Origin: Candidatus Gaiellasilicea maunaloa
GTDB lineage: Bacteria; Actinomycetota; Thermoleophilia; Gaiellales; Gaiellaceae
NCBI GenBank assembly: GCA_024330215.1
Contig: JANDLU010000018.1
Location: 1 to 50,060, forward strand
Reading direction: 5' to 3'
DNA length: 50,060 bases
The notes under the pieces: generated by a model
Databases searched by the model: none
The model's input: the letters and a program-made list of their open reading frames with translations, nothing else
What the model was told of the DNA's origin: nothing
Made by a program: the position numbers and the translations under genes
In this document: positions 6,730 to 15,029 of the stretch, in pieces
Position numbering within the stretch: the first letter of the stretch is position 1
Layout: every line of letters starts with the position of its first letter

Positions 6730-8985
6730 ATGAGCACGATCCCTACCCGGACGCCGAGGCGGACTCCGAGCCGAACGCCCACTCGCAGGCTGGAGCCGGG
6801 CCGTGTCGGCGATCCCGCTACTCGTCACGACGGCGTCCCCAAGGTCACCGGCGAGTTCGCCTACTCGAGCGACCTTCACGCCGCCGGGATGCTTTGGGGG
6901 AAGACCGTCCGCAGCCCGCACGCCCACGCGCGTGTCGTCGAGATCGACACCTCCGAGGCGCGGCGGCTGCCGGGCGTTCACGCCGTCCTCACCCACGAGG
7001 ACGTGCCGGGTCAGAAGAACTACGGGCTCGAGTTCGCCGACCAGCCGGTGCTCGCCTCCGACCGCGTGCGCTACTTCGGCGAGGCCGTTGCCCTCGTCGC
7101 CGCCGAGGAGCCCGAGCAGGCGCGCCGCGCGGCCGCCGCGGTCCGGGTCGTCTACGAGCCGCTCGAGCCTGTCACCGAGATGGAGCGGGCGCTCGAGCAG
7201 GAGCCGCTCCACCCGGACAGACCCACGATGAGCCACGGCTATCGCGACGACCCACGCCCGAACGTCGTCCGCACGATGGTGATCCGGCACGGCGACCCGG
7301 AGGCCGAGGGCGAGGTATCGGTCGCGGGCGTCTACGAGATCGGGATCCAGGACCAGGCGTTCCTCGGCCCCGAGTCGGGCCTCGCGGTCCCGGACGGCGA
7401 GGGCGGCGTCGACGTCTATGTGGCCACCCAGTGGCTCCACGTCGACCGCGATCAGGTGGCGCCGTGCCTCGGGCTGCCGCCGGAGATGGTCCGGATCCAC
7501 CTGAGCGGCGTCGGCGGAGCCTTCGGCGGCCGCGAGGATCTCTCGATGCAGATCCACGGCGCCCTCCTCGCACTCCGGACGGGCCGCCCGGTCAAGATCG
7601 TCTACAACCGCCAGGAGTCTTTCGTCGGCCACATCCATCGGCATCCGGCTCGGATCTGGTGCGAGCATCGTGCCACACGTGCTGGGAAGCTCGTCAACGT
7701 GCGGATACGGATCCTGCTCGACGGCGGTGCCTATGCCTCGAGCTCAACCGCCGTCACCTCGAACGCCGCCTCGTTCGCGCTCGGACCCTATGCGGTCGAG
7801 AACGCGCTGATCGAGTCGACGTGCGTCTACACCAACAACCCGCCCTGCGGGGCGATGCGCGGCTTCGGCGCCGTCCAGACCTGTTTCGCCGGAGAGGCCC
7901 AGCTCGACAAGCTCGCGACGAAGCTCGGGATCGATCCCGTCGAGCTGCGGCTGTTGAACGCGCTCGCACCGGGAGACCGCCTCCCGACCGGTCAGCAGAT
8001 CGAGGGCTCGCTGCCGGTCGCAGAGGTGATCCGATGCGCCGCCGCGCTCCCGCTGCCCCAAGCCGAGAGCCTTCCCCGCGAGGCGATTCGTCTCCCCGGC
8101 GGCGCCGGCAACACGACGCGCGGCGAGGGGGTGCAGCGCGGGATCGGCTTCGCCGTCGGCTTCAAGAACATCTGCTATTCCGAGGGCTTCGACGACTCGA
8201 CCGCCGCTCGCGTGATCCTGCGCGCCGACGGGTCAGCCGAGATCAACTGCGCCGCAGCCGAGGTCGGCCAGGGCGTCAGCGACGTGATCCTCCAGGTCGC
8301 CCGTACCGAGCTCGGCACCGACGATGTCGTACTCGCACCGCCCGAGACGGCGAGTGTCGCCTCGGCCGGGTCCGCGTCCGCCTCGCGGATGACCTGGATG
8401 GCCGCAGGCGCGGTTCAGCTCGCGTGTCGCGCCGCGCTCGAGGAGCGGAAGCGGGCCGGGGGAGACGAGGTCGACGTCGAGCGGATCTATCGCCACGCAC
8501 GGACGACCCCGCTCGATCCCGAGACCGGCCAGATCACGGGCGACCGCGCTCACGTCGCCTTCGCGGTCGCGGCGATGCGAGTCGTCGTCGAGGTCGACGT
8601 CGAGCTCGGGCTGACGCGCGTCGTCTGGATCGGGACGGCGCAGGACGTGGGCAAGGCAGTCAACCCGCTCGCGGTCGCTGGTCAGATCGAAGGGGGCACC
8701 GCTCAGGGGCTCGGTCTCGCTCTGATGGAGGAGATCCAGACGCGCGACGGCCTGATCACGAACGCGAGCTTCACCGACTACCTGATCCCGACGACGCTCG
8801 ACATGCCACCGGTCGAGAGCGTGCTCGTCGAGGATCCCGAGCCCGGTGCCCCCTATGGGGCGAAGGGCGTCGGCGAGCCGCCGACGGTCGTCTCCACGGC
8901 CGCGATCGTCTCCGCTCTTCGCGACGCCACCGGCCGCGAGCTCGCCCGGGTCCCCGTGCGCCCGGACGACATCGTCGGTCTCTGA
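6730..8985 (+). CDS. xdhA: Xanthine dehydrogenase molybdenum-binding subunit
   Basis: Hydroxylates hypoxanthine/xanthine to urate at a molybdopterin centre. 751 residues from ATG 6730: an a/b hammerhead domain (VPKVTGEFAYSSDLHAAGM, residue ~38), then Mo-binding segments GVGGAFGGRED, CGAMRGFGAVQTCFAGEAQLDKLA and EVGQGVSDVILQVARTELG, and the catalytic Glu in GAKGVGEPPTV near the C terminus. The frame is open to 6637, but only the sequence after 6730 looks like protein; no good RBS is seen. The first 20 residues contain an odd tandem RTPxRTPxRTPTRR repeat. Substrate is inferred from neighbouring urate genes. Confidence 0.9.
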   Translation: MSTIPTRTPRRTPSRTPTRRLEPGRVGDPATRHDGVPKVTGEFAYSSDLHAAGMLWGKTVRSPHAHARVVEIDTSEARRLPGVHAVLTHEDVPGQKNYGLEFADQPVLASDRVRYFGEAVALVAAEEPEQARRAAAAVRVVYEPLEPVTEMERALEQEPLHPDRPTMSHGYRDDPRPNVVRTMVIRHGDPEAEGEVSVAGVYEIGIQDQAFLGPESGLAVPDGEGGVDVYVATQWLHVDRDQVAPCLGLPPEMVRIHLSGVGGAFGGREDLSMQIHGALLALRTGRPVKIVYNRQESFVGHIHRHPARIWCEHRATRAGKLVNVRIRILLDGGAYASSSTAVTSNAASFALGPYAVENALIESTCVYTNNPPCGAMRGFGAVQTCFAGEAQLDKLATKLGIDPVELRLLNALAPGDRLPTGQQIEGSLPVAEVIRCAAALPLPQAESLPREAIRLPGGAGNTTRGEGVQRGIGFAVGFKNICYSEGFDDSTAARVILRADGSAEINCAAAEVGQGVSDVILQVARTELGTDDVVLAPPETASVASAGSASASRMTWMAAGAVQLACRAALEERKRAGGDEVDVERIYRHARTTPLDPETGQITGDRAHVAFAVAAMRVVVEVDVELGLTRVVWIGTAQDVGKAVNPLAVAGQIEGGTAQGLGLALMEEIQTRDGLITNASFTDYLIPTTLDMPPVESVLVEDPEPGAPYGAKGVGEPPTVVSTAAIVSALRDATGRELARVPVRPDDIVGL

Positions 8986-9007
8986 CCAAGGCGACGCTCG
9001 AGCGCTC

Positions 9008-9105
9008 GTCACCAGAATGAGGCCTTGAGCCGTCGGGGCCGCTGTGCCGCACAGCGCACCCGCCGGCGAACCGTCATCCTGAATGAGCTCTCAAGCCGTC
9101 GGAGC
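9008..9105 (+). repeat. Two degenerate ~33-bp direct repeats 65 bp apart
   Basis: Unit 1 (9008-9039) and unit 2 (9073-9105) share GTCAxC, GAATGAG and AGCCGTCGG at the same spacing, with a terminator-like hairpin between them. The copies sit in the gap between the xdh operon and the histidine kinase gene and carry no coding signal. Confidence 0.55.
9040..9056 (+). terminator. Hairpin after the xdh operon
   Basis: Perfect 7-bp stem CGCTGTG / CACAGCG with a CCG triloop, 54 bp after the xdhA stop and flanked by the direct repeats of 9008-9105. Confidence 0.5.
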
Positions 9106-9126
9106 GGATGCCGATCATCGGGAGGG

Positions 9127-11823
9127 ATGAATCCGCCGCTCCTGAACGAATCGACGCTCCCCCAGCTGCGCGGCCTGCTCGAGATGCTCCGGCTTCAGCG
9201 TGTGGAGCAGGAGCCGTCCGTCATGTTCGAGCGAATCGCTGCGATCCTCGGCGAGAGCCTCGGCTTCCACGCCGTCGTCGTCAATCTCTACCGGCCTCGA
9301 TGGAACGATTTCCAGGTCGTGGCCGCTCACGGCAGCGACGAGGCGCGGGCGCTCCTGCTCGGGACGACGACGACGCACGAGGCGTGGTCGCCGCTGCTCG
9401 ACGACCGGTTCCTGCGGGGCGGCGTCTTCTTCATCCCCCACGGCGAGCTCGACTGGAGCGCGTTCGGCACCGTGTACCTGCCCGAGCCGACGGCGATCGA
9501 GGCGCCGGATCCATGGCATCCGGAAGACGCGCTGATCGCTCCGATGCGGGGTGCGGACGGCTCGCTGCTCGGGATCCTCTCGCTGGACGACCCCGAATCG
9601 GGCGCCGTGCCCGGTCCCGGCGAGCTCGAGGTGCTCGCGACGGTGGCCGCGCACGTCGCGCTCTCGATCGACGCCGCGCAGGCGGCGGCCGTGGCTGCAC
9701 GCGACCGGGCCTCGCTCGCCAACCTGCTCGAGGTCTCCTCGCGCCTGAACGGGCTCGAGACCGTCGAGTCCGTGCTCGGCGCGGTCACTCGCGGGATCCA
9801 GCAGGCGCTGGGCTTCGAGAAGGTGGTCGCCGCGATCGCGGACGGGGCGGGAGGATTCGTGCCCGGCGGAGCGGCCGGCTGGAGCCTGGACGACCACGCC
9901 CTGGGGTTCGAGCTCACGGCGGCCGAGATCGAGGCGATCCTCGATCCCGACTTCGAGATCGAAGGCTGCTACCTGCTCCCGCGCGAGGTTGCGTCCCCGC
10001 GGGTGCGCGTGCATTCGAGCTACGCCTCCGTCCGGAACGGTCGCGGGCCGCGAGCGTGGAATCGGCATTGGCTGATCGTGCCCCTCGTCGATCGCTCCGG
10101 CGGTCTCATCGGCTTCGTCTGGGCGGACGATCCCGAGGACTCGCTCCTGCCCTCGCGCGAGCGGCTTCAGGCCCTGCGGACGTTCGCCAATCAAGCGAGC
10201 GCGGCCTTGCGCGCAGCCGCGGACCTGGAGACGCTCACGCGTCGGAACGGCGAGCTCGCGGCCCTGCACCGCACGACCCTCGGCCTGCTCGACCGGCTCG
10301 ACCTCGACAGTGTGCTCGAGTCGATCGTCGACAGCGCCCGTTCGCTCCTGCACACGATGCACGGCTACCTCTATCTCCTCGACGACCAGGGTGGGACGCT
10401 ACAGCTCCAGGTACGACTCGGGATGTTCGAGCGGATGCCCACCAGCGTCGTCGCCCGCGGCGAGGGAGTTGCCGGCCGGGTCTGGGAGACGGGCGTCTCG
10501 CTCGCGGTAGCGGACTACGCCCGCTGGAGCGGCCGCCTTCCGCAGTTCGAGGGGGCCGGCTTCCACGCCGTGCTGGGCGTCCCGCTCCGCACCGGCGGCG
10601 AGGTGAAGGGCGTGCTCGGCCTTGCCTACGACGACCGCGACCGTTCCTTCGGGAGCTCGGAGGTCGCTCTGCTCGAGCGGTTCGCGCAGCTCGCTTCGCT
10701 CGCGCTCGAGAACGCGCATCTCTACTCCGAGGTGCAGCGGAGCGAGGAGATGTACCGACGGGTGCTGGAGAACTCGCACGATCTGATCTCGCTGCTCGAC
10801 CTCGAAGGGCGGCTCACCTACGCGAACGCCGCTCACGAGCGCGTTCTCGGCTACCGCGTCGACGAGCTCGTCGGGATGCACGCCGCGGACCTCGCCGATC
10901 CGGACGATCCCCCGCTGGCGCTCCGCGGCAGGACGCCGTCGTTGCCGATCCGGCGCATCCGGCGCAAGGACGGCTCGTGGGCGCTGCTCGAGGGCTCGAG
11001 CGTGCTCCTGCGCAACCCGGCCGGCGAGCCCGAGTTGACCCTCGTCTTCGCCCGCGACGTCAGCGAGCGAGAGCGCGTCGCCGAGCAGCTACGGCAGGCG
11101 CAGAAGCTGGAATCGATCGGGCTCCTCGCGGGCGGGATCGCTCACGACTTCAACAATCTCCTGACGGCGATCGGCGGCTATGCCGAGCTCGGCGCGCTCG
11201 AGCTCGAGGCCGGCGAGATCGAGACCGTGCGCGAGAGCATCGAGCAGATCCAGCGCGCCTCGGGCCGGGCCGCGGAGTTGACGTCGCAGTTGCTCGCGTT
11301 CAGCCGCAAGCAGGTGCTCCACCCGCGCGAGCTCGACCTGAACGAGGTGATCTCGGACATGTCCTCGATGGTCGCGCGCCTGCTCGGAGACGACATCGTG
11401 CTCTCCTCGGCGCTGGACCTCGAGCTCGGCCCGGTGATCGCCGATCCGACGCAGATCGAGCAGGTGCTGCTGAACCTGGCGATCAACGCCCGCGACGCCA
11501 TGCCCGACGGCGGCAGCCTCTCGATCCGCACGTCCAGCCTCGAGATCGGCGGGCTGGAGCCGGCATCCGGCCGCGAGCTCCGCGACCTCCAGCCGGGCTC
11601 CTACGTGACGCTGACCGTACGGGACACCGGGGTCGGGATGGACGTGCAGCTCGCGGAGAGGATCTTCGAGCCGTTCTTCACGACGAAGTCGGTCGGCGAG
11701 GGAACCGGGCTCGGCCTGGCCACGGTGCACGGGATCGTCAGCCAGAGCGGCGGCTCGATCTGGGTCGAGTCGGAGCCCGGCAGCGGCACCTGCTTCACCG
11801 TGTGCCTGCCCCGTGCTGCGTAG
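9127..11823 (+). CDS. Soluble multi-GAF/PAS sensor histidine kinase
   Basis: Senses an unknown signal and autophosphorylates on His. 898 residues from ATG 9127. Order: an N-terminal GAF-like region (~30-185), a second GAF-like region (~200-365), a canonical GAF (~385-535), a PAS domain (~540-660, beginning YRRVLENSHDLISLLD), then HisKA with the phospho-acceptor H673 in GGIAHDFNNLLTA. The ATPase has the N box NLAINARDAMPDGG, G1 DTGVGM, F box FEPFFTTK and G2 GTGLGLATVHG. No membrane segment is seen. A GGGAGGG lies just before the ATG; the frame is open to 9025, but that part is the repeat region. No response regulator gene is adjacent, so the partner is elsewhere. Confidence 0.88.
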   Translation: MNPPLLNESTLPQLRGLLEMLRLQRVEQEPSVMFERIAAILGESLGFHAVVVNLYRPRWNDFQVVAAHGSDEARALLLGTTTTHEAWSPLLDDRFLRGGVFFIPHGELDWSAFGTVYLPEPTAIEAPDPWHPEDALIAPMRGADGSLLGILSLDDPESGAVPGPGELEVLATVAAHVALSIDAAQAAAVAARDRASLANLLEVSSRLNGLETVESVLGAVTRGIQQALGFEKVVAAIADGAGGFVPGGAAGWSLDDHALGFELTAAEIEAILDPDFEIEGCYLLPREVASPRVRVHSSYASVRNGRGPRAWNRHWLIVPLVDRSGGLIGFVWADDPEDSLLPSRERLQALRTFANQASAALRAAADLETLTRRNGELAALHRTTLGLLDRLDLDSVLESIVDSARSLLHTMHGYLYLLDDQGGTLQLQVRLGMFERMPTSVVARGEGVAGRVWETGVSLAVADYARWSGRLPQFEGAGFHAVLGVPLRTGGEVKGVLGLAYDDRDRSFGSSEVALLERFAQLASLALENAHLYSEVQRSEEMYRRVLENSHDLISLLDLEGRLTYANAAHERVLGYRVDELVGMHAADLADPDDPPLALRGRTPSLPIRRIRRKDGSWALLEGSSVLLRNPAGEPELTLVFARDVSERERVAEQLRQAQKLESIGLLAGGIAHDFNNLLTAIGGYAELGALELEAGEIETVRESIEQIQRASGRAAELTSQLLAFSRKQVLHPRELDLNEVISDMSSMVARLLGDDIVLSSALDLELGPVIADPTQIEQVLLNLAINARDAMPDGGSLSIRTSSLEIGGLEPASGRELRDLQPGSYVTLTVRDTGVGMDVQLAERIFEPFFTTKSVGEGTGLGLATVHGIVSQSGGSIWVESEPGSGTCFTVCLPRAA

Positions 11824-11842
11824 ACGATCGAAGGACAGGCCC

Positions 11843-12298
11843 CTAACTCTTATAGAGCGACAGCCCGGCCCCGAAGCCGAGCAGGACGACGCCGGCGGCA
11901 CGCGGCCAGGTCAGCTCGACCTGGTCGACCCCGAACAGGCCGAAGCGGTCGATCACGACGCCCATCGCGAGCTGACCCGCGATCAGGGTGCCGATCGTCG
12001 CAGTCGCGCCGATCCGCGGCGCGGAGACCGTGATCGAGAAGACGACGAGCGCCCCCATGCCACCGCCGCCGAGCCAGTACCACCACGGCGAGCGGAACGC
12101 GCCTCCGATCCCGCCGAAGCCTTGGCGCAGCGTGAGCAGCACGAGCAGAGCGAGCAGCGTCGAGAAGGCGAGGTTCGCGACGAGCGCCTCGAACGAGCCG
12201 ATCCGCTCCCCGAAGCGGCCCATCACGGCAACCTGGATCGAGCCGGCGACACCCGCCACGAGCGCGAGCGCCACCACCGCAGCTGTTGCTCCCGACAC
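11843..12298 (-). CDS. DMT-superfamily inner membrane protein (DUF606/YdcZ type)
   Basis: 151 residues with five predicted membrane segments, starting VVALALVAGVAGSIQVAVMGRFGERIGSF and ending LTWPRAAGVVLLGFGAGLSLYK, the pattern of the short YdcZ/DUF606 exporters (half-size DMT units that probably dimerise). Substrate unknown. It converges on the histidine kinase; the 19-bp gap between them contains GACAGGCCCCTAA, a 13-base match to the end of the hairpin element at 1262-1316. Confidence 0.8.
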   Translation of the reverse strand: MSGATAAVVALALVAGVAGSIQVAVMGRFGERIGSFEALVANLAFSTLLALLVLLTLRQGFGGIGGAFRSPWWYWLGGGGMGALVVFSITVSAPRIGATATIGTLIAGQLAMGVVIDRFGLFGVDQVELTWPRAAGVVLLGFGAGLSLYKS

Positions 12299-12345
12299 GG
12301 GCGCAAGCTATACGCTCCCCGCGGTCCCGAGCGAAAGGAGCGGAG

Positions 12346-12627
12346 ATGGTGCGGGCAACGATCCTCTACGAGCGCGAGCCGGAGGCGGAGCGCTACGCGC
12401 GCCACGTTGAGGAGTTCGTCGACAAGGTCGAGTGCCGTGCGTTCCGGCACGGCAAGGCATTCGGCGCCCCGTTCGGCGAGCCCGCGTTCGCGTACTACGC
12501 CGAGTTCGAATGGGACGACATGGACGCGTTCAAGGCAGCCGCGCGCACCGAGGAGTTCGCCGCGAGCGGCCAGGACGCGGCGGGGATGGGCATCCCGTTC
12601 ACCGTCACGTTCGCCGACATCTCGTAG
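12346..12627 (+). CDS. EthD-like small dimeric alpha-beta barrel protein
   Basis: 93 residues. RATILYEREPEAERYARHVEEFVDKV, a middle strand FAYYAEFEWDDMDAFKAA and the MGIPFTVTFADI ending follow the EthD/REDY ferredoxin-like pattern, in which dimers bind small hydrophobic substrates. Exact function unknown. ATG 12346 is chosen because an AAAGGAG RBS lies 7 nt upstream. Its TAG stop shares a base with the GTG start of the following crotonase (TAGTG), so both act in one operon, probably on an aromatic or acyl-CoA intermediate (inference). Confidence 0.7.
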   Translation: MVRATILYEREPEAERYARHVEEFVDKVECRAFRHGKAFGAPFGEPAFAYYAEFEWDDMDAFKAAARTEEFAASGQDAAGMGIPFTVTFADIS

Positions 12628-13439
12628 TGGCGGAGCCGAAGCAGCCGCAGCCGCTGACGCCCGAGGAGCTCGGCTTCGAGACGATCGTCTACGAGAAGTC
12701 CGGATCGCGCGCGACTGTGACGCTGAACCGGCCGGAGGTGTTGAACGCCTTCGACTTCCAGATGCTGCGCGAGCTCGCCCGCGCCTTCGAGGACTCCTCC
12801 TGGGACGACGAGATTCGTGTCGTCGTCGTCACCGGTACGGGCCGCGCGTTCTGCGTCGGCGCCGACCTCCGCACGTGGGGCGAGGACCTGCTCGGCAACT
12901 CACGCGCGTACTGGAAGTGGTTCGGCGCCTTCAAGGACATGCACGACCGGCTGCGCGAGATCGGCAAGCCGACGATCGCGCGCGTCAACGGAATCGCGGT
13001 CGGCGGCGGCAACGAGCTCCAGATGGGCTGCGACCTGACCGTGATGGTCGAGGACGCCTTCATCCGCCACGTCGGGCTCGAGCACGGCTCCGTTCCGGCC
13101 GGCGGCGCGACCCAGTGGCTCCCGGTCATGGTCGGGGATCGTCGCGCGCGCGAGATCATCCTCCTCTGCGAGGAGATCCCCGCTCTGCAGGCCGCGGAGT
13201 GGGGGTTGATCAACAGGGCCGTCCCCGCCGCCGAGCTCGACGCCGTCGTCGACGACTGGGTCGAGAAGCTCGCCCGCAAGCTGCCCGAGACGACCCGTTA
13301 CGCGAAGCAGCAGCTCAACTGGTGGCGCGACGTCTCCTGGCACGAGACCGTCGGGCATGCGCGCGACTGGCTCGCGATGTCGATGCTCGGCGACGAGGCG
13401 CAGGGAGCCGTCCGCGCCTTCCTCGACCGCCAGAAGTAA
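12627..13439 (+). CDS. Enoyl-CoA hydratase/isomerase (crotonase family)
   Basis: 270 residues from GTG 12627. The crotonase core is clear: VTLNRPEVLNAFD, the oxyanion-hole strand GTGRAFCVGADLRTWGE, then VNGIAVGGGNELQMGCDLTVM and the loop GLEHGSVPAGGATQWLP, which holds a possible catalytic Glu in EHG. The C-terminal WWRDVSWHETVGHARDWLA trimerisation helix is well formed. Crotonases are too diverse for a substrate call; linkage to an EthD-like gene and to a paaG homologue 92 bp downstream suggests ring or fatty-acyl degradation. The frame is open to 12432, but that part overlaps the EthD gene. Confidence 0.85.
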   Translation: MAEPKQPQPLTPEELGFETIVYEKSGSRATVTLNRPEVLNAFDFQMLRELARAFEDSSWDDEIRVVVVTGTGRAFCVGADLRTWGEDLLGNSRAYWKWFGAFKDMHDRLREIGKPTIARVNGIAVGGGNELQMGCDLTVMVEDAFIRHVGLEHGSVPAGGATQWLPVMVGDRRAREIILLCEEIPALQAAEWGLINRAVPAAELDAVVDDWVEKLARKLPETTRYAKQQLNWWRDVSWHETVGHARDWLAMSMLGDEAQGAVRAFLDRQK

Positions 13440-13518
13440 CCCGGGGTCGGCCCGATCTGGACGCGCGATCGCGACTTCCGCACGTTCTCGCACATCTATA
13501 GTTCGCGATCCGTTCGAG

Positions 13519-13524
13519 TAGGGT
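13519..13524 (+). promoter_or_regulatory. TANNNT -10 box of the paaG-like gene (leaderless)
   Basis: TAGGGT, 7 nt before GTG 13532. This spacing leaves essentially no 5' leader. Confidence 0.5.
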
Positions 13525-13531
13525 CGCCGGT

Positions 13532-14302
13532 GTGACCGAAGTCCTCACTGAGCGGGACGACGCCGTCCTCACGATCACGCTCAACCGGCCCGAGGTCTTC
13601 AACGCCTTCAACGGCGCCCTGCACGCGGCGCTCCTCGCCGCCCTCGGCGAGGCTGCCGACTCCGCCGTTCGCGCGGTCGTGATCACGGGTGCCGGCCGCG
13701 GCTTCTGCGCCGGGCAGGACCTGAAGGAGTTCCAGGAGGTCTCCGGCTCGATCCGCGAGCGGCTCGAGCAGACCTACCACCCGAACATCCGCGCGATTCG
13801 GGCGCTCGAGAAGCCGGTACTCGCCGCCGTCAACGGCCCGTGCGCCGGGGCGGGACTCTCGCTCGCCGCGGCCTGCGACGTGCGGATCGCCTCGAACTCT
13901 GCCACCTTCGTCCCCGGCTTCGTCGGGATCGGCCTCGTTCCCGACTCCGGCGGCTCGTTCTTCCTCCACCGGCTGCTCGGGTTCGCGCGCGCGTTCGAGT
14001 GGATGAGCTCGAACCGGAAGCTGACCGCCGCCGACGCGCACGCGTGGGGCCTCGTCTCGGAGGTCGTCCCCGCCGACGGGCTGGCCGCGCGCGCCGCCGA
14101 GCTCGGCGCCACCTGGGCGGAGGCGCCGACCCGCGCGATCGGGATGACGAAGCGGCTCTTCGACCACGCCCACGACGCCTCGCTCGACGAGCAACTCGAG
14201 CTCGAGGCGGAGCTTCAGGGCGCAGCGACCGAGACCGCAGACTTCGCCGAGGGCGTGACCGCCTTCCTCGAGAAGCGCCGGCCCCGTTTCACCGGCGCCT
14301 GA
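13532..14302 (+). CDS. paaG: PaaG-like enoyl-CoA isomerase/hydratase
   Basis: Probably 1,2-epoxyphenylacetyl-CoA isomerase, which converts the PaaABCE product to the oxepin-CoA. 256 residues: LTITLNRPEVFNAFN, the oxyanion-hole motif GAGRGFCAGQDLKEF, VNGPCAGAGLSLAAACD, and VGIGLVPDSGGSFFLHRLLG. The Asp in PDSGG replaces the usual Glu, as in PaaG rather than ordinary hydratases. The start is GTG with a TAGGGT box 7 nt upstream. The paaABCD genes lie 4-7 kb away on the other strand. Confident as crotonase; PaaG is likely but rests partly on that context. Confidence 0.8.
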   Translation: MTEVLTERDDAVLTITLNRPEVFNAFNGALHAALLAALGEAADSAVRAVVITGAGRGFCAGQDLKEFQEVSGSIRERLEQTYHPNIRAIRALEKPVLAAVNGPCAGAGLSLAAACDVRIASNSATFVPGFVGIGLVPDSGGSFFLHRLLGFARAFEWMSSNRKLTAADAHAWGLVSEVVPADGLAARAAELGATWAEAPTRAIGMTKRLFDHAHDASLDEQLELEAELQGAATETADFAEGVTAFLEKRRPRFTGA

Positions 14303-14403
14303 TCCAGATCGCCCGGCAGGAGTCCCTGCTCCGTTACGCTGCCTTTGCGCGCGGGGGCGCATCCGGTCCGCGGAAAGGTCTACCACCTCGAGAGAGATCC
14401 GAC

Positions 14404-14970
14404 ATGACGTCCTTCGTCGCACCCGTAGAGGCGGACGCCGGGAGCCACAGGAGGATCGTCGTGAGCTTGAACGTCTATCGCAGGGACGCGAAGGCACTCG
14501 TGCGCGCGTTTCGCGTTGGTGACCCCATTGCCGTCGCGAGGGCTGAAAGAGCGATGGGGAGCCGTGTCCGCGCGCGTTTTGTGCTCGCGGACGCCCAGCA
14601 CGTCGTCGCCCTCGAATCCGGCTTTCGCTCGTGGCGGGACCTGCGCCAGCGGTTTCTCACGGAGCTCGACCACTCAGCTGCGGTTGCGGCCGCGACCGCT
14701 CGCTCCCGCTTTCGGGTGCGCGCTCGCCGGCGCGGCTATCTCGTGCGTCTGGACGACGCAGGCGCGGCCGTCGCAGCGTCGGGCAAGCCCCCTGGGTGGC
14801 TCGAGGTCGCTCGCGAGGTAGTCGAGATGCACTCGCTGAACATCAACCGCGCCGGTGTCATCTTCGTCGGTGTCCGCTACGACCGAGACGTGGTCGAGCT
14901 CGCGTCGCGGCTGGCGGACACGGCGGCGCACGTATACGAGGCGCTGCTCGAGCTGCGCCACGACTCGTAG
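14404..14970 (+). CDS. Hypothetical protein with a DAQxVVALExGFxSWxxL motif
   Basis: 188 residues, not assigned to a family. Seen: a basic N-terminal half with a helix rich in Arg/Ala (RDAKALVRAFRVGDPIAVARAERAM), then LADAQHVVALESGFRSWRDLRQRF near residue 60. That motif resembles the short DAQ-REYGF-SW-L segment often found before bacterial ankyrin repeats, but no ankyrins follow. The C-terminal half ends in two amphipathic helices. ATG 14404 is the first start matching this protein; the longer frame back to 13840 overlaps paaG and is not used. A strong terminator hairpin follows. Confidence 0.6.
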   Translation: MTSFVAPVEADAGSHRRIVVSLNVYRRDAKALVRAFRVGDPIAVARAERAMGSRVRARFVLADAQHVVALESGFRSWRDLRQRFLTELDHSAAVAAATARSRFRVRARRRGYLVRLDDAGAAVAASGKPPGWLEVAREVVEMHSLNINRAGVIFVGVRYDRDVVELASRLADTAAHVYEALLELRHDS

Positions 14971-14972
14971 TT

Positions 14973-15002
14973 GGCTCCGGCGGTGGCGAGACCGCCGGAG
15001 CC
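14973..15002. terminator. Strong hairpin between convergent genes
   Basis: Perfect 12-bp stem GGCTCCGGCGGT / ACCGCCGGAGCC with a GGCGAG loop, starting 2 nt after the stop of the plus-strand gene. It may serve both that gene and the minus-strand methyltransferase operon ending at 15030. Confidence 0.75.
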
Positions 15003-15029
15003 GAGCGAAGCCTAGCTCGGCTCGCGGTT

